DNA from: Cristatella mucedo
Lineage: Eukaryota; Bryozoa; Phylactolaemata; Cristatellidae
NCBI GenBank assembly: GCA_009760855.2
Contig: WPIO01000076.1
Span: 982,001 to 1,046,000, forward strand
Length of the DNA stretch: 64,000 nt
Reading direction: 5' to 3'
The notes below the pieces were generated by a model. The model was given only the letters and a program-made list of their open reading frames with translations. It was not told where the DNA came from and ran no database searches. Shown here piece after piece: positions 1 to 51,585 of the stretch (its first letter is position 1; each line of letters starts with the position of its first letter). Made by a program: the position numbers and the translations under genes.

Positions 1-133
1 ATTGGTATGTGTGTCTCACTTCAGTATGACCAGCAGATGTTACGTTGGAGAGCTTCTGTAGCTCGCTCCAAGCTCGCTCCGAATGCGGCTCGCTTAGGGT
101 AACCGGCAGACTCCATCTAGCACCCTAGTTCCG

Positions 134-236
134 TCCAGAGATGAGATGCTCGCCTTTAAAGACAACGGTCGTGGTCTCGAGCCCTGCAGCGGATCGTTGG
201 AGATTAAGTTCTCTTGGGGTGCCATTCAAAAGACGT
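134..236 (+). mobile_element. SINE S1 remnant
   Basis: A degraded copy of the tRNA-derived S1 SINE. It keeps a B-box-like GGTCTCGAGCCC followed by the family tail (AGATTAAGTTCTCTTGGGGTGC). The A box is barely recognisable. Identified by comparison with the better copies at 50.2 kb and 60.9 kb. Confidence 0.5.
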
Positions 237-554
237 GTACACTACATGCACAGCATATTTCATGCACCAGATAACCGTTTCTTATCTACAAAGCACCTCT
301 CGAGCGTGTAGTTAACTGTCTTACATTTTCGCCTAGTTTAACTCACGTGAGATAAGGATTGAATGTGCGCATGGAATTTAACTCGTGAAGCGCCGGAAAC
401 TGACTCAGCCGATGTCATCCGCCTAGCAGACGCTCGGTAGTTGTATGCCGGCGTCCTAAATCGTCCAAATTACGACTACCAATGTACTCGTTATTCGCGG
501 CACCTTAACTATAATGGCCTGGAAATGGTTGTGTGATAATCCATGGTTGTGCAG

Positions 555-582
555 TATAAAAACCGAAGCCGTTCAGTCAGTT
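555..582 (+). promoter_or_regulatory. TATA box and initiator candidate
   Basis: TATAAAA lies at 555-561. Two overlapping TCAGTY-type initiator motifs follow (TCAGTC at 573, TCAGTT at 577). The second would place transcription start about 24 bases after the TATA box, slightly short of the usual 28-31. The first ATG downstream is at 712, so the ORF there would have a leader of roughly 130 nt with no upstream ATG. The motifs are seen directly; promoter function is inferred. Confidence 0.4.
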
Positions 583-711
583 GAGTTGAGCCGAGCTGCG
601 CTCAAGGCTTTTGAGCCGTACGACGGTTGTCGCACGTTGTGACTGCTGGCGGACGCCTTGCAGCCCTCCGGCGCTGTCGAGTAGACCTGTCTCCGCCGCC
701 ACGGTCAAGCA

Positions 712-879
712 ATGTCTCTTATCATACGAGCGCCCTTCGTTGCTGCCGTTGTCAGCCACAACGTCGGCGTACAACGTGCCTACATAGGCTCAGCCTCCGC
801 TCGCTCGTCTTTTGTTCCGATTCCGATCGGATCAGAGTTCTTCGCCTACGAGGGAGGCCGCATTTGTAACATTTGCTGA
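712..879 (+). CDS. Short ORF downstream of TATA box, unknown
   Basis: A 55-codon ORF that begins at the first ATG after the TATA/initiator pair at 555-582 and ends in TGA. The product starts MSLIIRAPFVAAVV, a short hydrophobic run resembling a weak signal peptide or membrane anchor. It ends in a Cys-containing tail, GGRICNIC. No family is recognised. A GTGAGAG donor-like site 15 nt past the stop could instead mean this is a mostly untranslated first exon. The promoter context is the only reason to list an ORF this short. Confidence 0.25.
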   Translation: MSLIIRAPFVAAVVSHNVGVQRAYIGSASARSSFVPIPIGSEFFAYEGGRICNIC

Positions 880-2110
880 GACCACGGGGCCATGAATAAC
901 GAAAAGACATTTGGTGAGAGCTCTTGTTACGTACCATTTCGTCTCCTAATTGCAAGTCTGGAGAACATGCCAATTAGGACCGCTACCGCTCGTAGCTAGG
1001 ATCCCGTGAACTCCCGAACCGTTCGGTCGTCTGCAACAGTCATCCTGGTAAGCAGGCGTGTGAGCAGAGTGTCATTTCTCAGTGCGGAAAACGTTTTTAT
1101 GTGCCTTAGATTATCTTCAGACAGAAAAATGAGGTCTAACTCTCCAATGACCCAGCGTTGCAGTTATATTTGGCCTATCTCTTTTTCGAAGCAGCTTCTG
1201 GCAGGTTGTTTAACGGGTCAAGTTTACGCTCGCTCTCCCGTGATTTAGCCAGCGTACCTCAAGTGTCAAGGTCCGCACTGAAATCAGTAAGCAGCACAAG
1301 GAATCGAAAACTGGTGTCAAGGAGAGCCATTTAACGCTATCTACAATCTTCTGGAGTATGTCGAAACATCGATCCCTAATATTCTCCTTTCATCAATGTC
1401 ACCGGTTCGATTCGGTCATTCATAAATAATAATGGAAAATTAAGGTACTCGGATTTAACCGTCCATATGTATAGCCTTACCGGTTAACACAACCGCTTGC
1501 AGTGGGAAATATAAGATCGGCCACTTCAGGACTGGAATCCGCGACCTGGGTCGTGGAGAGCTTAACCGTGGGCTAAGACCCAGGAGAAGATATAGTATGT
1601 AGACTTAAAAAAAAAGAATCTCTGTGCAGGAGTACCGTTGGTCTCATTTTAAGAGGAGACGGGTGAAGTTTTTAATAACGGCAGCAGCCGATCTTAGTAC
1701 GCTGCGGGTAAGCTTTAACCCGTGTGGACAGAGAAGAAATACTCAATGACAGTGTACAGCTCTTGTGGTTAAAGGTCTGGTTCTTCTGACACATAAACCG
1801 TGATTAGAATCAGTAAATGCTCGTATTTCTTATAAAGCTGTCTATTCGACCTCAGAAATTAGTAAATTGAGTTTCGTTGATGCCGTATATCATTCGAAGA
1901 TGCTCGCAGGAGTATGTCAGTATATGTCTATATGTCTATGTCTAGGGCCTCTCATCTCGCCTGCGAATGGTACTGCATTTATGGTTTAGGTCCTATCTCA
2001 GTGGGAGGCCAGAGTATTGATGGGAACGGAAAGTGATCATCCGGGGAACAACTGAAGCATTGGGTACATTAAAGCTCTTTGCATAGGCCTCTTTTCACGG
2101 TTTCTACTCT
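880..2110. other. No gene recognised
   Basis: AT-moderate sequence without a coding signal. The only recognisable item is a tRNA-like SINE remnant on the minus strand at about 1520-1590, with box A- and B-like motifs reading TAGCCCACGGTTAAG and GGATTCCAGTCC on that strand. Confidence 0.4.
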
Positions 2111-2119
2111 TCCTCTTGC

Positions 2120-3040
2120 CGATGCCAAGCAAGTATGTTTCAGAATTTGGAAAACCTAACGCTCAAAATCGGCTCTGCCAGCATATCTTCTACTGAATAT
2201 ACACAAAATTAAGGTGTCCTGTTCCAAAGTGACCTTTCATTAGACGCCCTCATAAACTCGACAATCAAGTCTGCCTTCCCTCAACTACATAACGTCGCAA
2301 AAATTCGGGCTTGCTTAGACAGGGAAACTACATATAAGTTGGTCCTTGCATTTGTGACATCCCGTCTTACTTCTGTAACTTACTGCTTTCTGGTCTACCA
2401 ATCTGTGCTATCAGGTGCTTAAAGCTGGTGTAAAACTTTGCAGCTAAGCTTGTCTGTCATGAGCGTTGAAGTTACGACATCAGGCCATTTCTCGCCGACC
2501 TGGATTGGCTGCCAGTCAAGCAGAGCATCGACTTCAAGGTTCAACCTTTAGGTCTAGTCATCGTTTGGCACCAGCCTACCCATCAGAACTGCTCCCCCTC
2601 CAGGCGAAGAGTCGTATCATCAACCTCATCATCTGGATCCAGTCGCTTAGCTACACCTCGTACGAGCCTCAATTACATGAAGACGGCACCTTCAGTTCGT
2701 ATGCTTCCAAAACCTGGAACTCACTTCAAACTGTCGTCACGACATCCTCTGACTTGACGAAATTTAAAAGGAAGCTAAAAGCACATATTTATCACACAAT
2801 TTAGTGGGCCCATGCTATTCGTTCTGTGTGTGGTTATTCGTGCTGACACTGTGCATGCTGCCACTAACCCTATTTGCGTCCTGACCCTGTGCATGTCACC
2901 TCTAAACATGTTATGCTTGCTGTCATTGAGCAGGCTACCACTAAGCATTCGACCACGCCTCCTTTGCAGCATATATAAAGTGCCTAGAAACAGATTAAGT
3001 TCTTTGAGGACGCTTTACAGATATATTATTATTTAATACT
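2120..3040 (+). mobile_element. LINE-A (CR1/L2-like) 3' fragment, decayed
   Basis: The 3' end of a non-LTR retrotransposon. Frame-broken translations match the region after the reverse transcriptase catalytic core, including an LxxLxWLPVKQ-like block, SLAPAYLSELL-like and FSSYASKTWNSLQ segments. It ends in a tail that can fold (GTGCCTAGAAACAGATTAAG ... GACGC) followed by ATT repeats. Stops and frameshifts mark it as dead. The same family recurs at 10.1, 11.3, 26.6, 34.5, 35.4 and 54.6 kb. Confidence 0.75.
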
Positions 3041-3253
3041 GTTACGAGTCTATCTATGTGACCACGACATCCATTATAAGTGGCCGACGAAGCGGTCAAA
3101 TTCAGCACCTTGAGGCAGCACTCCTGAATACTCCCCCAGCTGACGGCGCCTTTGTCGCCAGTGCGCTATCTTACGGAAAACCTCTGCGGCCGGCGGGATT
3201 CTTTGATGGATGGCCTGGCACTTGCTTCTATCTCTGGCTCTCACTATACTGGC

Positions 3254-3255
<2 letters not shown>

Positions 3256-3293
<38 letters not shown>

Positions 3294-3308
3294 CATATAT
3301 ATATATAT

Positions 3309-3350
<42 letters not shown>
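3256..3350. repeat. (TA)n microsatellite
   Basis: An almost uninterrupted TA run of about 95 bp with one ACATACATATA break. A CT-rich stretch follows to about 3390. Confidence 0.95.
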
Positions 3351-3439
3351 ATTCACTCTCGCTGACCTTCTCTTTCTATCGCTATCGCTCTCTCTGTAAA
3401 AAATGTGTTTTTTTTTATCACATGCAACTGTGTACAAGT

Positions 3440-4055
3440 TAAAATTTATGGTATGCTATATTTAGGATCTTTTTCATTGTAGTCGCCTTTTCCATCACGT
3501 TTCGTACACTCTCCTTTCCTATCTCTTTTTCATCTCTCTCACAATCTCATTTTTAGTTCTAGCTCGCTTTAACGTGGGCGCCTATCATCAAACGTTCTTG
3601 GGCAGTCAACAAGTCAACGAGTCAACAAACCTAAACCCTAAGACATTGTGGAGCTTTTCTTTAGACGACAGTAAGCCCTGGCTGTCATTGCGAGTTGTCT
3701 AAAAATTTGAAAGTTAACGTTGATGTCGATAGAGGCTTTCAAGTTGGCAGAGCTTTTTGCTTGTGACGTTATGTAATAGTTGTAGGCGGAAATCTGTGTG
3801 GTCACCTTGGTGATTCAAGATCTGGGGGTGTCTAATAGGGGTCTTACTGAGATACAAAATATAAATGCGTACATTTGATGGATTTTATTCATTTTAAGCT
3901 ACGTATATTTGTCCTGTCGTTAAAAAAAGAATAGAAAGGCAAGCCATCTAAGCTTTATCTGAAAGGCCAATTAAATCAACTTCCAGTAATAGTGGTACAT
4001 GAAGTCATATCGGGTCTCCCCAGACTTCACTCAACACATGAAAAGCTATCGATGC
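3440..4055. other. No gene recognised
   Basis: Unique, AT-rich sequence without repeats or an ORF that I can support. It includes a small duplicated motif (CAACAAGTCAACGAGTCAAC near 3608). Confidence 0.4.
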
Positions 4056-4064
4056 AGTTGATAA

Positions 4065-4370
4065 AAAAGATCAACGAGTCATTACGTTTTCGAAGTTGAA
4101 TACATACCTTTGAATCCAAAACTTGCAAGCATTATACCAAACGACCCATTTATGCAAAGCCGGGAACAAGCAGCTTTGGTGGATTTAGCTGAAGCAGACT
4201 TTGGTCTGATAAAGAGGCAATCTTATCAACGGCACAGATCCCCACCAGTGGATCTTGTTAACGACTGGCATTCTGCTTTCCAAATACAGTTGGAAACAAA
4301 CGAAAAGGCCTGGGGTGGGTTTATTACAATTTTAAATATTTCTAAATATTCAAAACAAGTATTATCTTGA
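4065..4370 (+). pseudogene. Protein-coding-looking fragment, possibly transposase-derived
   Basis: An open frame of about 100 codons without an obvious start. The composition is protein-like rather than random: NDPFMQSREQAALVDL, then a DWHSAFQIQLETNEKA segment. The spacing of NDPF, ALVDL, W and EKA recalls the C-terminal dimerisation region of hAT/ZBED-type transposases, but the match is loose. It lies about 315 bp upstream of GMC exon 1a and could also be an upstream exon. The assignment is tentative. Confidence 0.25.
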
Positions 4371-4684
4371 TGATTGGTAGCTAAACACGTATTATCGCGG
4401 GCAGAAAGGTTGCTTATGTTGCGTTGAGAAGCTAACGTAGCTACCAGCCCACGGTACCTTCCTATGTGCTTTTCCAAGATCGTCCAAGCACGATTTCTTA
4501 TTTTTCAATTATCCTTGGTTATTATTTCTCTCGCGCCGAGTCGTAAGTAGCATCTGCATAGAGATTATAGTCCTTAAGAGCAGCATATCAAATAGTTGTT
4601 AATATTAGTCTTACTGCAAAGTCTCTGCCGTGTCACCAGCACCTTCGAATGTTCTGTCATGCAGCTCTTTGTTTGCAGTGAATC

Positions 4685-45081
<40,397 letters not shown>

Positions 45082-45099
45082 GACAGACGGCTGCGGCTC

Positions 45100-48000
45100 G
45101 GCTGTTTGCTGCCTATGGCGATAGGCTCACTGCCAACCTTACGACGCTAATCATTAGGGGCTTCTTGACGGTAGCGTCCATAACATCGTCGCGCGTTTAC
45201 GGGTACTTTTACCAAACCTGCAAGCACTATTACCTGTTTTTATGCCTTTGTTTAGCTTTTTAAAACTTGTTTACCCCTCTTGTTTGGTCCCTCTACTATA
45301 CTGAACGCGAGTGATGCTTTAATTTCCCGCAAACTCGGTCTTTAGTAGCTGCTGCTGCTGCTGCTTTTGCTCATCTGGCGAGCGGACTTGGCCGAGCAAG
45401 TACGCATAGCTACAATATGCGTGTTTCGTAATGATACTCACTTTTCGTGCTATACAGAATGTGTATATGGCTAGAGCTGTGAGCCTATTTTTTTAACTGC
45501 GATTAGTGTTAACAATTTTAGTCGTAACAATGCTTCGGTGTGCTTCCATTGACGAAGTGACAGCAATAAAGGAATTACCTGTACTCTTTGGTGGCTTTTT
45601 AACGTTTTTCCCACATGTTCCTGACCAATTGAAGCAACCGGATTACTCAAAATTGACTGCTGCCGTCCTCGCGTCTAGCGACGACGAGAGTATGCGTGGG
45701 TATCAGTCGCATGATGCTAAACCTGCTCGATATTGTCCGTTTCTCTCTGCCTCATCGAAGCTAGCTATCAAACCTATTTTCAGAAGATATTTGACTGCAA
45801 GCCTGTTCAAATGGAGTCAATAATAATGTATCATTACCGGCCAACACATAAAAAGAAAATAATTCTTGACAGACCAAACGAAAAAGAAAGTTACGGAAAT
45901 GCTAGTTGCTAGTTTGGTAAACTTGAGTTTACGTTGGGGAGTTGAAAAATTAGTTTTATTTCTCCATGCTCTGATAGTGAAGGTAGGAGGATTTTAGTTT
46001 TACGGGCTCAAAATTTAGAGGTCTTTTTATGGTACCACCTTTAAAGATTATTTCAGAACGTAAGAAAGGGTATCATCATCAATTAAGCCGGTCGATTATT
46101 TGGAAGGCGCTTGAGTTTTAGGTTTTATAATGAACTAATAAAAATCGTGTGCAATCTTCCGATTAATTATCTAAATACACACACGGCTGATATGCGTATC
46201 CGAAGTTATTCATGCCTTATCAGAAATATATCCCTGCAATAACAGGAAACTATCAATATATCACAAGTTCTGACATGGATTACTGGTGCGCCTTTCAAAG
46301 ATCCATTGAAAGCAAACGCTTTGAAAAAAATTTGAATACATTCAGTGTTTATATTTAATTAATGCTTGGAGCTCTTCAGAGTTCATTTATAATTACCGAA
46401 ACTGCAGATCGTACATTTAAATGCGCCCACGAAACTCTCATCTGCCACTCATAGTATATTTGTTCATAGAGCGAGCAGTCCGTCCGTCAACATCGTGACC
46501 AGCGGCCGGGCTCCGAAGTTATGAAGCGTTAGATTGGAAGCGTTCGCAGTTAATGTCAAACTTGTTGCTTCGGATGTCGCCTCAGGAACTATCAAGCGTG
46601 GCAATCAAATCTGGTGGGTAATTAAACGACTAACAAACACTTCGTACCTGTAGATACATCAGCTCGGACACGGCATTTACAACTAATCAGTGAATCCTGT
46701 ATTAGCATAAGCATTTTAAAGGTGGTGTTTATAGATCAGTCAGAGAATGACTGGCTAAATGGTTTTTGCGGTTAATGTTAATGTTAATTGTCCGTAAATG
46801 TTAAATGTCTTAGAACTGTCATGTCATAATCCATGGATAGGAGTTATAAAAGCCTGATTCGTCTAATAAGTGGTGAGTTGTACCCTAGTATTTAAGTCAG
46901 GTGGCAGTTGCACCCGAGGTTTTCCGCCGGTCGATATTTCAGTATCGCACCAGAGCTCCTATATGCTGCGACCGATGCTGGACACGTGCAAAACTCCAAG
47001 GATGTCAGATAGACTTATACGTCTTACGTCTACGTCTTTACGCTATCTATATTTATTAAGCTGAGTTAAGTAGCTCTTCATTACCGCCACACACAGTTAC
47101 CATGGGCGTAACTGCACGAGTTGCATCTGCATTTATAGGTCACTACTCGTGGTAAAAGTCGGTGTTGGTGATACAAGGTTCAGACATCACCCACATCTTG
47201 TCGAGCGTCGGCACGGACCTCGGCACTTGTTCGAGTGCCGTATTCGCCGCCTAAGAACGCTAGCAAAGAAGCCCTTGCTGCCTCTCTGCCGCTACATCGC
47301 ATGTCTGACTCAATAACCAAACTCTCTGTGAACCAAACTGAATGAAAGCTGAGTTTTCATTCAAAATCATACATTGGGCTGCAAAATTTATCGCTAACTA
47401 CGTGTGCACGACCTCGTGCTTTTTGTAATCACCGCGAGGCTTGTTTTCAATATACATAAGCTTGACCGAGGAATAAATTCTGGAAAATGCTTAAACACAC
47501 ATCTACCAGCATAGGCTAAAATAAGCCTGGTGGTTCCAATTGTGTGCCAGTCCAGTGATTATTCTAATTAAGCAACACGTGACTCCTTACCAACGACGTA
47601 TTATGGATTGCTAAGGTAAACGTTGTGTAACTCCCTGGCATCTCCGCGAGACAGTCAGCTGACCAGCAAGTCATAGAGCATTCACGTCTCGCCACTCGCC
47701 TGCTTGCTAAAAAAAATAGTCCGATTAAATCCACTGAAACTTCTAAAGTCCACTGCAACTCTCTAGTCATGCTACGGTTGCCTCGTTTGCTCATTATTGA
47801 AACCCTGTAAGAACAATATAAATCAGATGCATGGCTAAAAGCTTACCTTAAACTGCTGTCTCAATGGTGGATAACCCGTGCACGAAGACTTATAGTCGTG
47901 CAATATTTTGCCGCCGGTACCAAATTAACCTGTAGTTCACCAAAGAGTACAGCCTATTAGTATAATCGTGACTATAAGTTTTTCAAAACTCTTTTTCTGT

Positions 48001-48420
48001 ATAAGCAAAGTACCTAGAAAAGAGATCGAGTTCTCTTTTGGTGCTTTACAAATTTCTTATTACTATTATTAGCAATATTATCGCTTTTATTGTAGTGAAA
48101 CCTTCAGTAGTCAACCAACGTCTTTCCTACTTCGAGAAATCATAGTCAAGTTAATCTCTTGTTATCTCACCAAATTTTGTAGTCTAGGCTGTTATTATCT
48201 CGTTACGGTGCCTAGCTACACACCTTAGCTGCTGCCATTGTAGATGTCGCTAAATAGAAAACGACGAACGCAGCAAACGATAGAGCTTGTTTTCTGAATC
48301 CGGTGAGTCTTTTGTCCCAAATGCTGCAGAAGTCACTCGTGAATGGACATCCACTTGCTTACCGCCTACCACTGTGTTTTCGTCGCATGAGACCCCTCAC
48401 TCTACATGTTCCGTTGTTGT
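45100..48420. other. Intergenic, no confirmed gene
   Basis: Intergenic DNA after the GMC gene. An open frame at 45530-45823 (97 codons from ATG) overlaps the likely 3' UTR and poly(A) signal and has no motif. A TATAAAAG at about 46846 has no clear coding partner. A LINE-A tail remnant lies at 47985-48085. Confidence 0.4.
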
Positions 48421-48426
48421 TCCGGT

Positions 48427-48602
48427 GAGCCGTGATGGCACACTAGGTATGGCGGCAGCTTTCCACGACCTCAGTACCGAGGTCGTGGGTTCGAATCCTG
48501 CGGCTGGCGATCCTTTATCGCAGCTGCTACAAGCGATGGCGATAGCCTTAAAGGCTCTTCTGTCGCCTATACAAAAGAAGTCGTTAAATTAGTTAGTAGT
48601 TC
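48427..48602 (+). mobile_element. SINE S2, best copy
   Basis: A tRNA-derived SINE. Box A-like TGGCACACTAGGTATGG, a variable arm with CGACCTCAGTACCGAGGTCG (a self-complementary stem), and box B GTGGGTTCGAATCC. The body is GGCGATCCTTTATCGC and GGCGATAGCCTTAAAGGCTC. It ends in TTCTGTCG..ATACAAAAGAAG..AGTTAGTAGT. Other copies: 26.06 (minus), 44.05, 50.43 (minus), 57.57, 60.85 and 61.32 kb. Confidence 0.9.
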
Positions 48603-48619
48603 TCCACAACCCCCCCCCC

Positions 48620-50215
48620 GCAAAATGTCATTGTTGTACGTCGTGACTGTCAGTATTCATGAGCATCTCTCACCACGTGCACCGCACCCTCATGCGCAGA
48701 GGGCAGGCTAACACTTTAACTCACCGTCGCCAACAGTCGAGAAGAGCTCGACAGCTCAGGTAGGCTCACGTGACCGCCTTGCCATTCATAAATACCTCCG
48801 CCCAATCAGCAGATAAAACCACACAGCTGAGGCATTACGCGCTCACGCGTCAGTCTGGCTAGGGCGGGGCCACGTGATGGTGGTGCCACGATCACAGTAC
48901 CTTAAGAGGCTGCCGACGCCAAAATAAAATCGTTGTTAGTACCGGCAACGCGCGCTCTTCCATTAGAATGACATGTAATTTTATTAGCCATTCCCGCAAA
49001 GCTCTCCCGTTACAACGTAACTAAGCTGCTAATAATGAAGCTCATTCTGTAACCACGTGAGGTACAGCAGCTTAGGACGGCTGTAATACGACGAGGGTCA
49101 CCAGCTAGGTCTAGGCCTGACTTTAGAGCTTGAGCCTGGACGTCCCATGCTCCTAATCTTCGCATTTGGGTCCGACATGCGATTGGTCGGATTGTTTTTT
49201 TTTTATAGCTAGCGCTCGTGGCCACGTTCATCTTAGCATGCGGACCGATGACTGGCGTTCGCCGACGACGCGGCCACCCATGAAGGGCCACGAGGACCCT
49301 ATGGCCGAGCATGGCTGGAGATAAGCTCGCTCGCTGTTACGGCTTGTATATTCCGCGCGCTCCCCAAAACACGTTGCTCGTAGCGTTCCCCTCCGTGAGC
49401 TGCAACACACGGCGAGCTGAGATGCGCCGCGCTGGTTAATTCCCGTTAATGCAGCCAATGTTGCACCAATGTCGTCTTGGCTGGTATTTGTGGAGATTGC
49501 TGCCCTCTTCGAGACCGCTCCGACACGTGAGCGTCCTCTCACGTCGGGAAGGCTAATTTCGTGTTTCCTGCGTCCGCGTAGCCTAGCGTACCTTTAGGGC
49601 CTCAGTATTTCTGTTTAGTTCTGTTGTTGTTGGATATGGTTATAAAAGGGTCTAACCAAACTGCCATTCGTTTTTCCCTAGCCCCCAGCGACAGCGACTT
49701 GGCGGTGGGCTTGCGTCGCCGGATTAAGGTAGCGCCGGCCGGGAAGTGGCCCACCCCTTAGTCTCGGCTATAATTCTAACCTCAGCGACGCCTTATAAAT
49801 TGTGCCTCCGGGATGCCTGCTCTTCGAGTAATAAACCATTACCTTTTAGCAGTGTTCTACAACAGTACGCCGTTGAATTTCCGTCGTTACAGAGACCTGC
49901 CGGAAGTCACTGTTGCTACCCCCAAAAAGGTGTCTGCTTTGTTCAAACTCCATCGTTGAAACCTGGTGGTAAAGTAGCAGGTGGTTGCCGTCGTCTTTTA
50001 ATTTCCAGCCTTAAGTGGCTCCTTCCCAGCATTCGTGCGATTCACAGTATCTGTGTACAACTAGCGTTTATGGCTGCCGGCGGTTGGGTAATTAAGAAAT
50101 CGCGTAACAATTTCAGCTTAATTTCAGAATTAGCTTATTTTCTTTCGTCTATTTGAGCTGAGAATCACCCTCTTCACATTCCTAATTATTCATTTATTCA
50201 TTTTGTAGTATAATT
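48620..50215. mobile_element. LTR-like, GC-richer intergenic segment
   Basis: Two segments look like LTR pieces. 48626-49014 has AATAAA at 48923-48928 and ends CCCGTTACA. 49630-49890 has TATAAAAGG at about 49641, AATAAA at 49830-49835 and an end in CGTCGTTACA. No internal gag-pol sequence and no target-site duplication were found, so this is a compositional impression only. Confidence 0.3.
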
Positions 50216-50216
50216 G

Positions 50217-50370
50217 CCGAGCTGTTTTGGCCCAGTGGTTAAGTTGCTCGCCCTGATCAAGGTCTTGCCGAGGTCGTGGGCTCGAGCCCCGTGGCATATG
50301 TGAAGCGCCTGAATAGAGTTTAAGTTCGCTTAGGGCGCTATAGAAATGAACTTTATATATTTATTTTTTA
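50217..50370 (+). mobile_element. SINE S1, best copy
   Basis: A tRNA-derived SINE. Box A GGCCCAGTGGTTAAG (from 50229), box B GGGCTCGAGCCCC (from 50278), linker GTGGCATATGTGAA, then the stem-forming tail GCGCCTGAATAGAG ... GGGCGCTATAGAAATG and AT-rich end. Other copies: 0.13, 8.17 (minus), 56.16, 58.15, 59.25 (minus), 59.52 and 60.95 kb. Confidence 0.92.
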
Positions 50371-50431
50371 TTCCAACTATTGACCATCTTCTTAATCTAT
50401 CATAAGCATGCTTGTCAGTGATACCAATAAA

Positions 50432-50601
50432 AACTACTAGCTGATTTAAAAGCCTTTTGTGAAAGAAGAGCCTTGAATGCTATAACCGCAGCTTGCAGCT
50501 GCAATAATGGATCGCCCAATGCAAGATTCGAACCCACGACCTCGGTGCCGAGGTCGTAGGAAAGCAACCACTCTACCTAGTGTACCATCACAGTTCATCA
50601 A
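50432..50601 (-). mobile_element. SINE S2 copy
   Basis: A minus-strand copy with box B GTGGGTTCGAATC and the CGACCTCGGTGCCGAGGTCG stem. It lies 60 bp after the S1 copy and in the opposite direction. Confidence 0.88.
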
Positions 50602-50604
50602 TGG

Positions 50605-51075
50605 CAACTTGGAGCATTTCTCTAACTTTTGCGTAAGTAAGATCAAACTGATTAGGTTGGCCATTCTTCGAATCGATTTCGGCGGGACCACAACTCCATA
50701 TCATATCGCTCTTCACTTTTTCATTCGCGTCGTTCTGGATTTAACTCGTCGCTAAATATTTTTCCCGGGCTAAATGATATCTTGTCTTCTCTACGTTGTC
50801 CCGGCAGCTCCCGATAACTTGGTTCGTGAGCGTTCTGTTGCATGCAACATAACGAATACTGTAAATAAATATGTCCTGGTCAAGTCCTTATCCCTCTGGA
50901 AACCGCTGCTTCTCAGACCTCACATTAAAAGTCTGTATCATGAAAGCCTAAGTAACAGAAAACCTAGGATCACAAGAGAGTTGGAACACTTAAGATAGGG
51001 CCATCTAGGGTGGCTTTCCGAGAAACATTCTCCAGCTCGGCCTTCCAGTTGTGCATACACTGCAGGTATTTACGA
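50605..51075. other. Intergenic / FBPase 3' flank
   Basis: No gene recognised between the SINE pair and the 3' end of the FBPase gene. Confidence 0.4.
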
Positions 51076-51077
51076 AT

Positions 51078-51083
51078 TTTATT
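51078..51083 (-). promoter_or_regulatory. Poly(A) signal candidate of FBPase
   Basis: AATAAA on the minus strand, about 308 nt past the FBPase stop codon. Confidence 0.5.
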
Positions 51084-51390
51084 TCATCCTCAAGCAAGCC
51101 AATATAAACGTTACGGTTTCACGCTCTCGCAGAGAAGAAAAGAAAGCTTGCTTTCGAAGGTCAGATGTACGACGATGGAGCAAGTACGCCGTAAAGACAC
51201 AGAGATGTGAAGACAATGCGGCGACGCACCGGACCAGTCGGGGACCAGATTCGTGGCACATATGGGACGATGCATGTACATGAGCAAACGGCAATCACAC
51301 TACCCGCCCTTTCCTACTAATCACACTAACCTTCCTGCAGAGCAAACCGTGCAACGTACAATCGTGGCAGTTTTAGCCAATGGATATGTT

Positions 51391-51585
51391 TCAAGCGGCG
51401 AGGCCGTGCTTGACATAGAGCTGCTCCACTTCACGCACTTCATCTTGGGAACCAAGGAACACGGGCGCTCGCTGGTGGATGCTGCTCGGCTCGATGTCCA
51501 GTATGCGCCCACGACCGGTCGATGCAGCACCGCCTGCTTGCTCGATCAGGAATGCCATTGGGTTGCACTCGTACAGGAGCCTTAA
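51391..51585 (-). CDS. FBP1: FBPase exon 7 (C terminus)
   Basis: Codes for 64 residues plus TGA, from [19 protein letters not shown] to [10 protein letters not shown]. Acceptor CTCGTTCTAG|TTA, phase 0. It includes the conserved active-site Glu of YECNP and the [12 protein letters not shown] block. Confidence 0.95.
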   Translation of the reverse strand, partial: LRLLYECNPMAFLIEQAGGAASTGRGRILDIEPSSIHQRAPVFLGSQDEVREVEQLYVKHGLAA

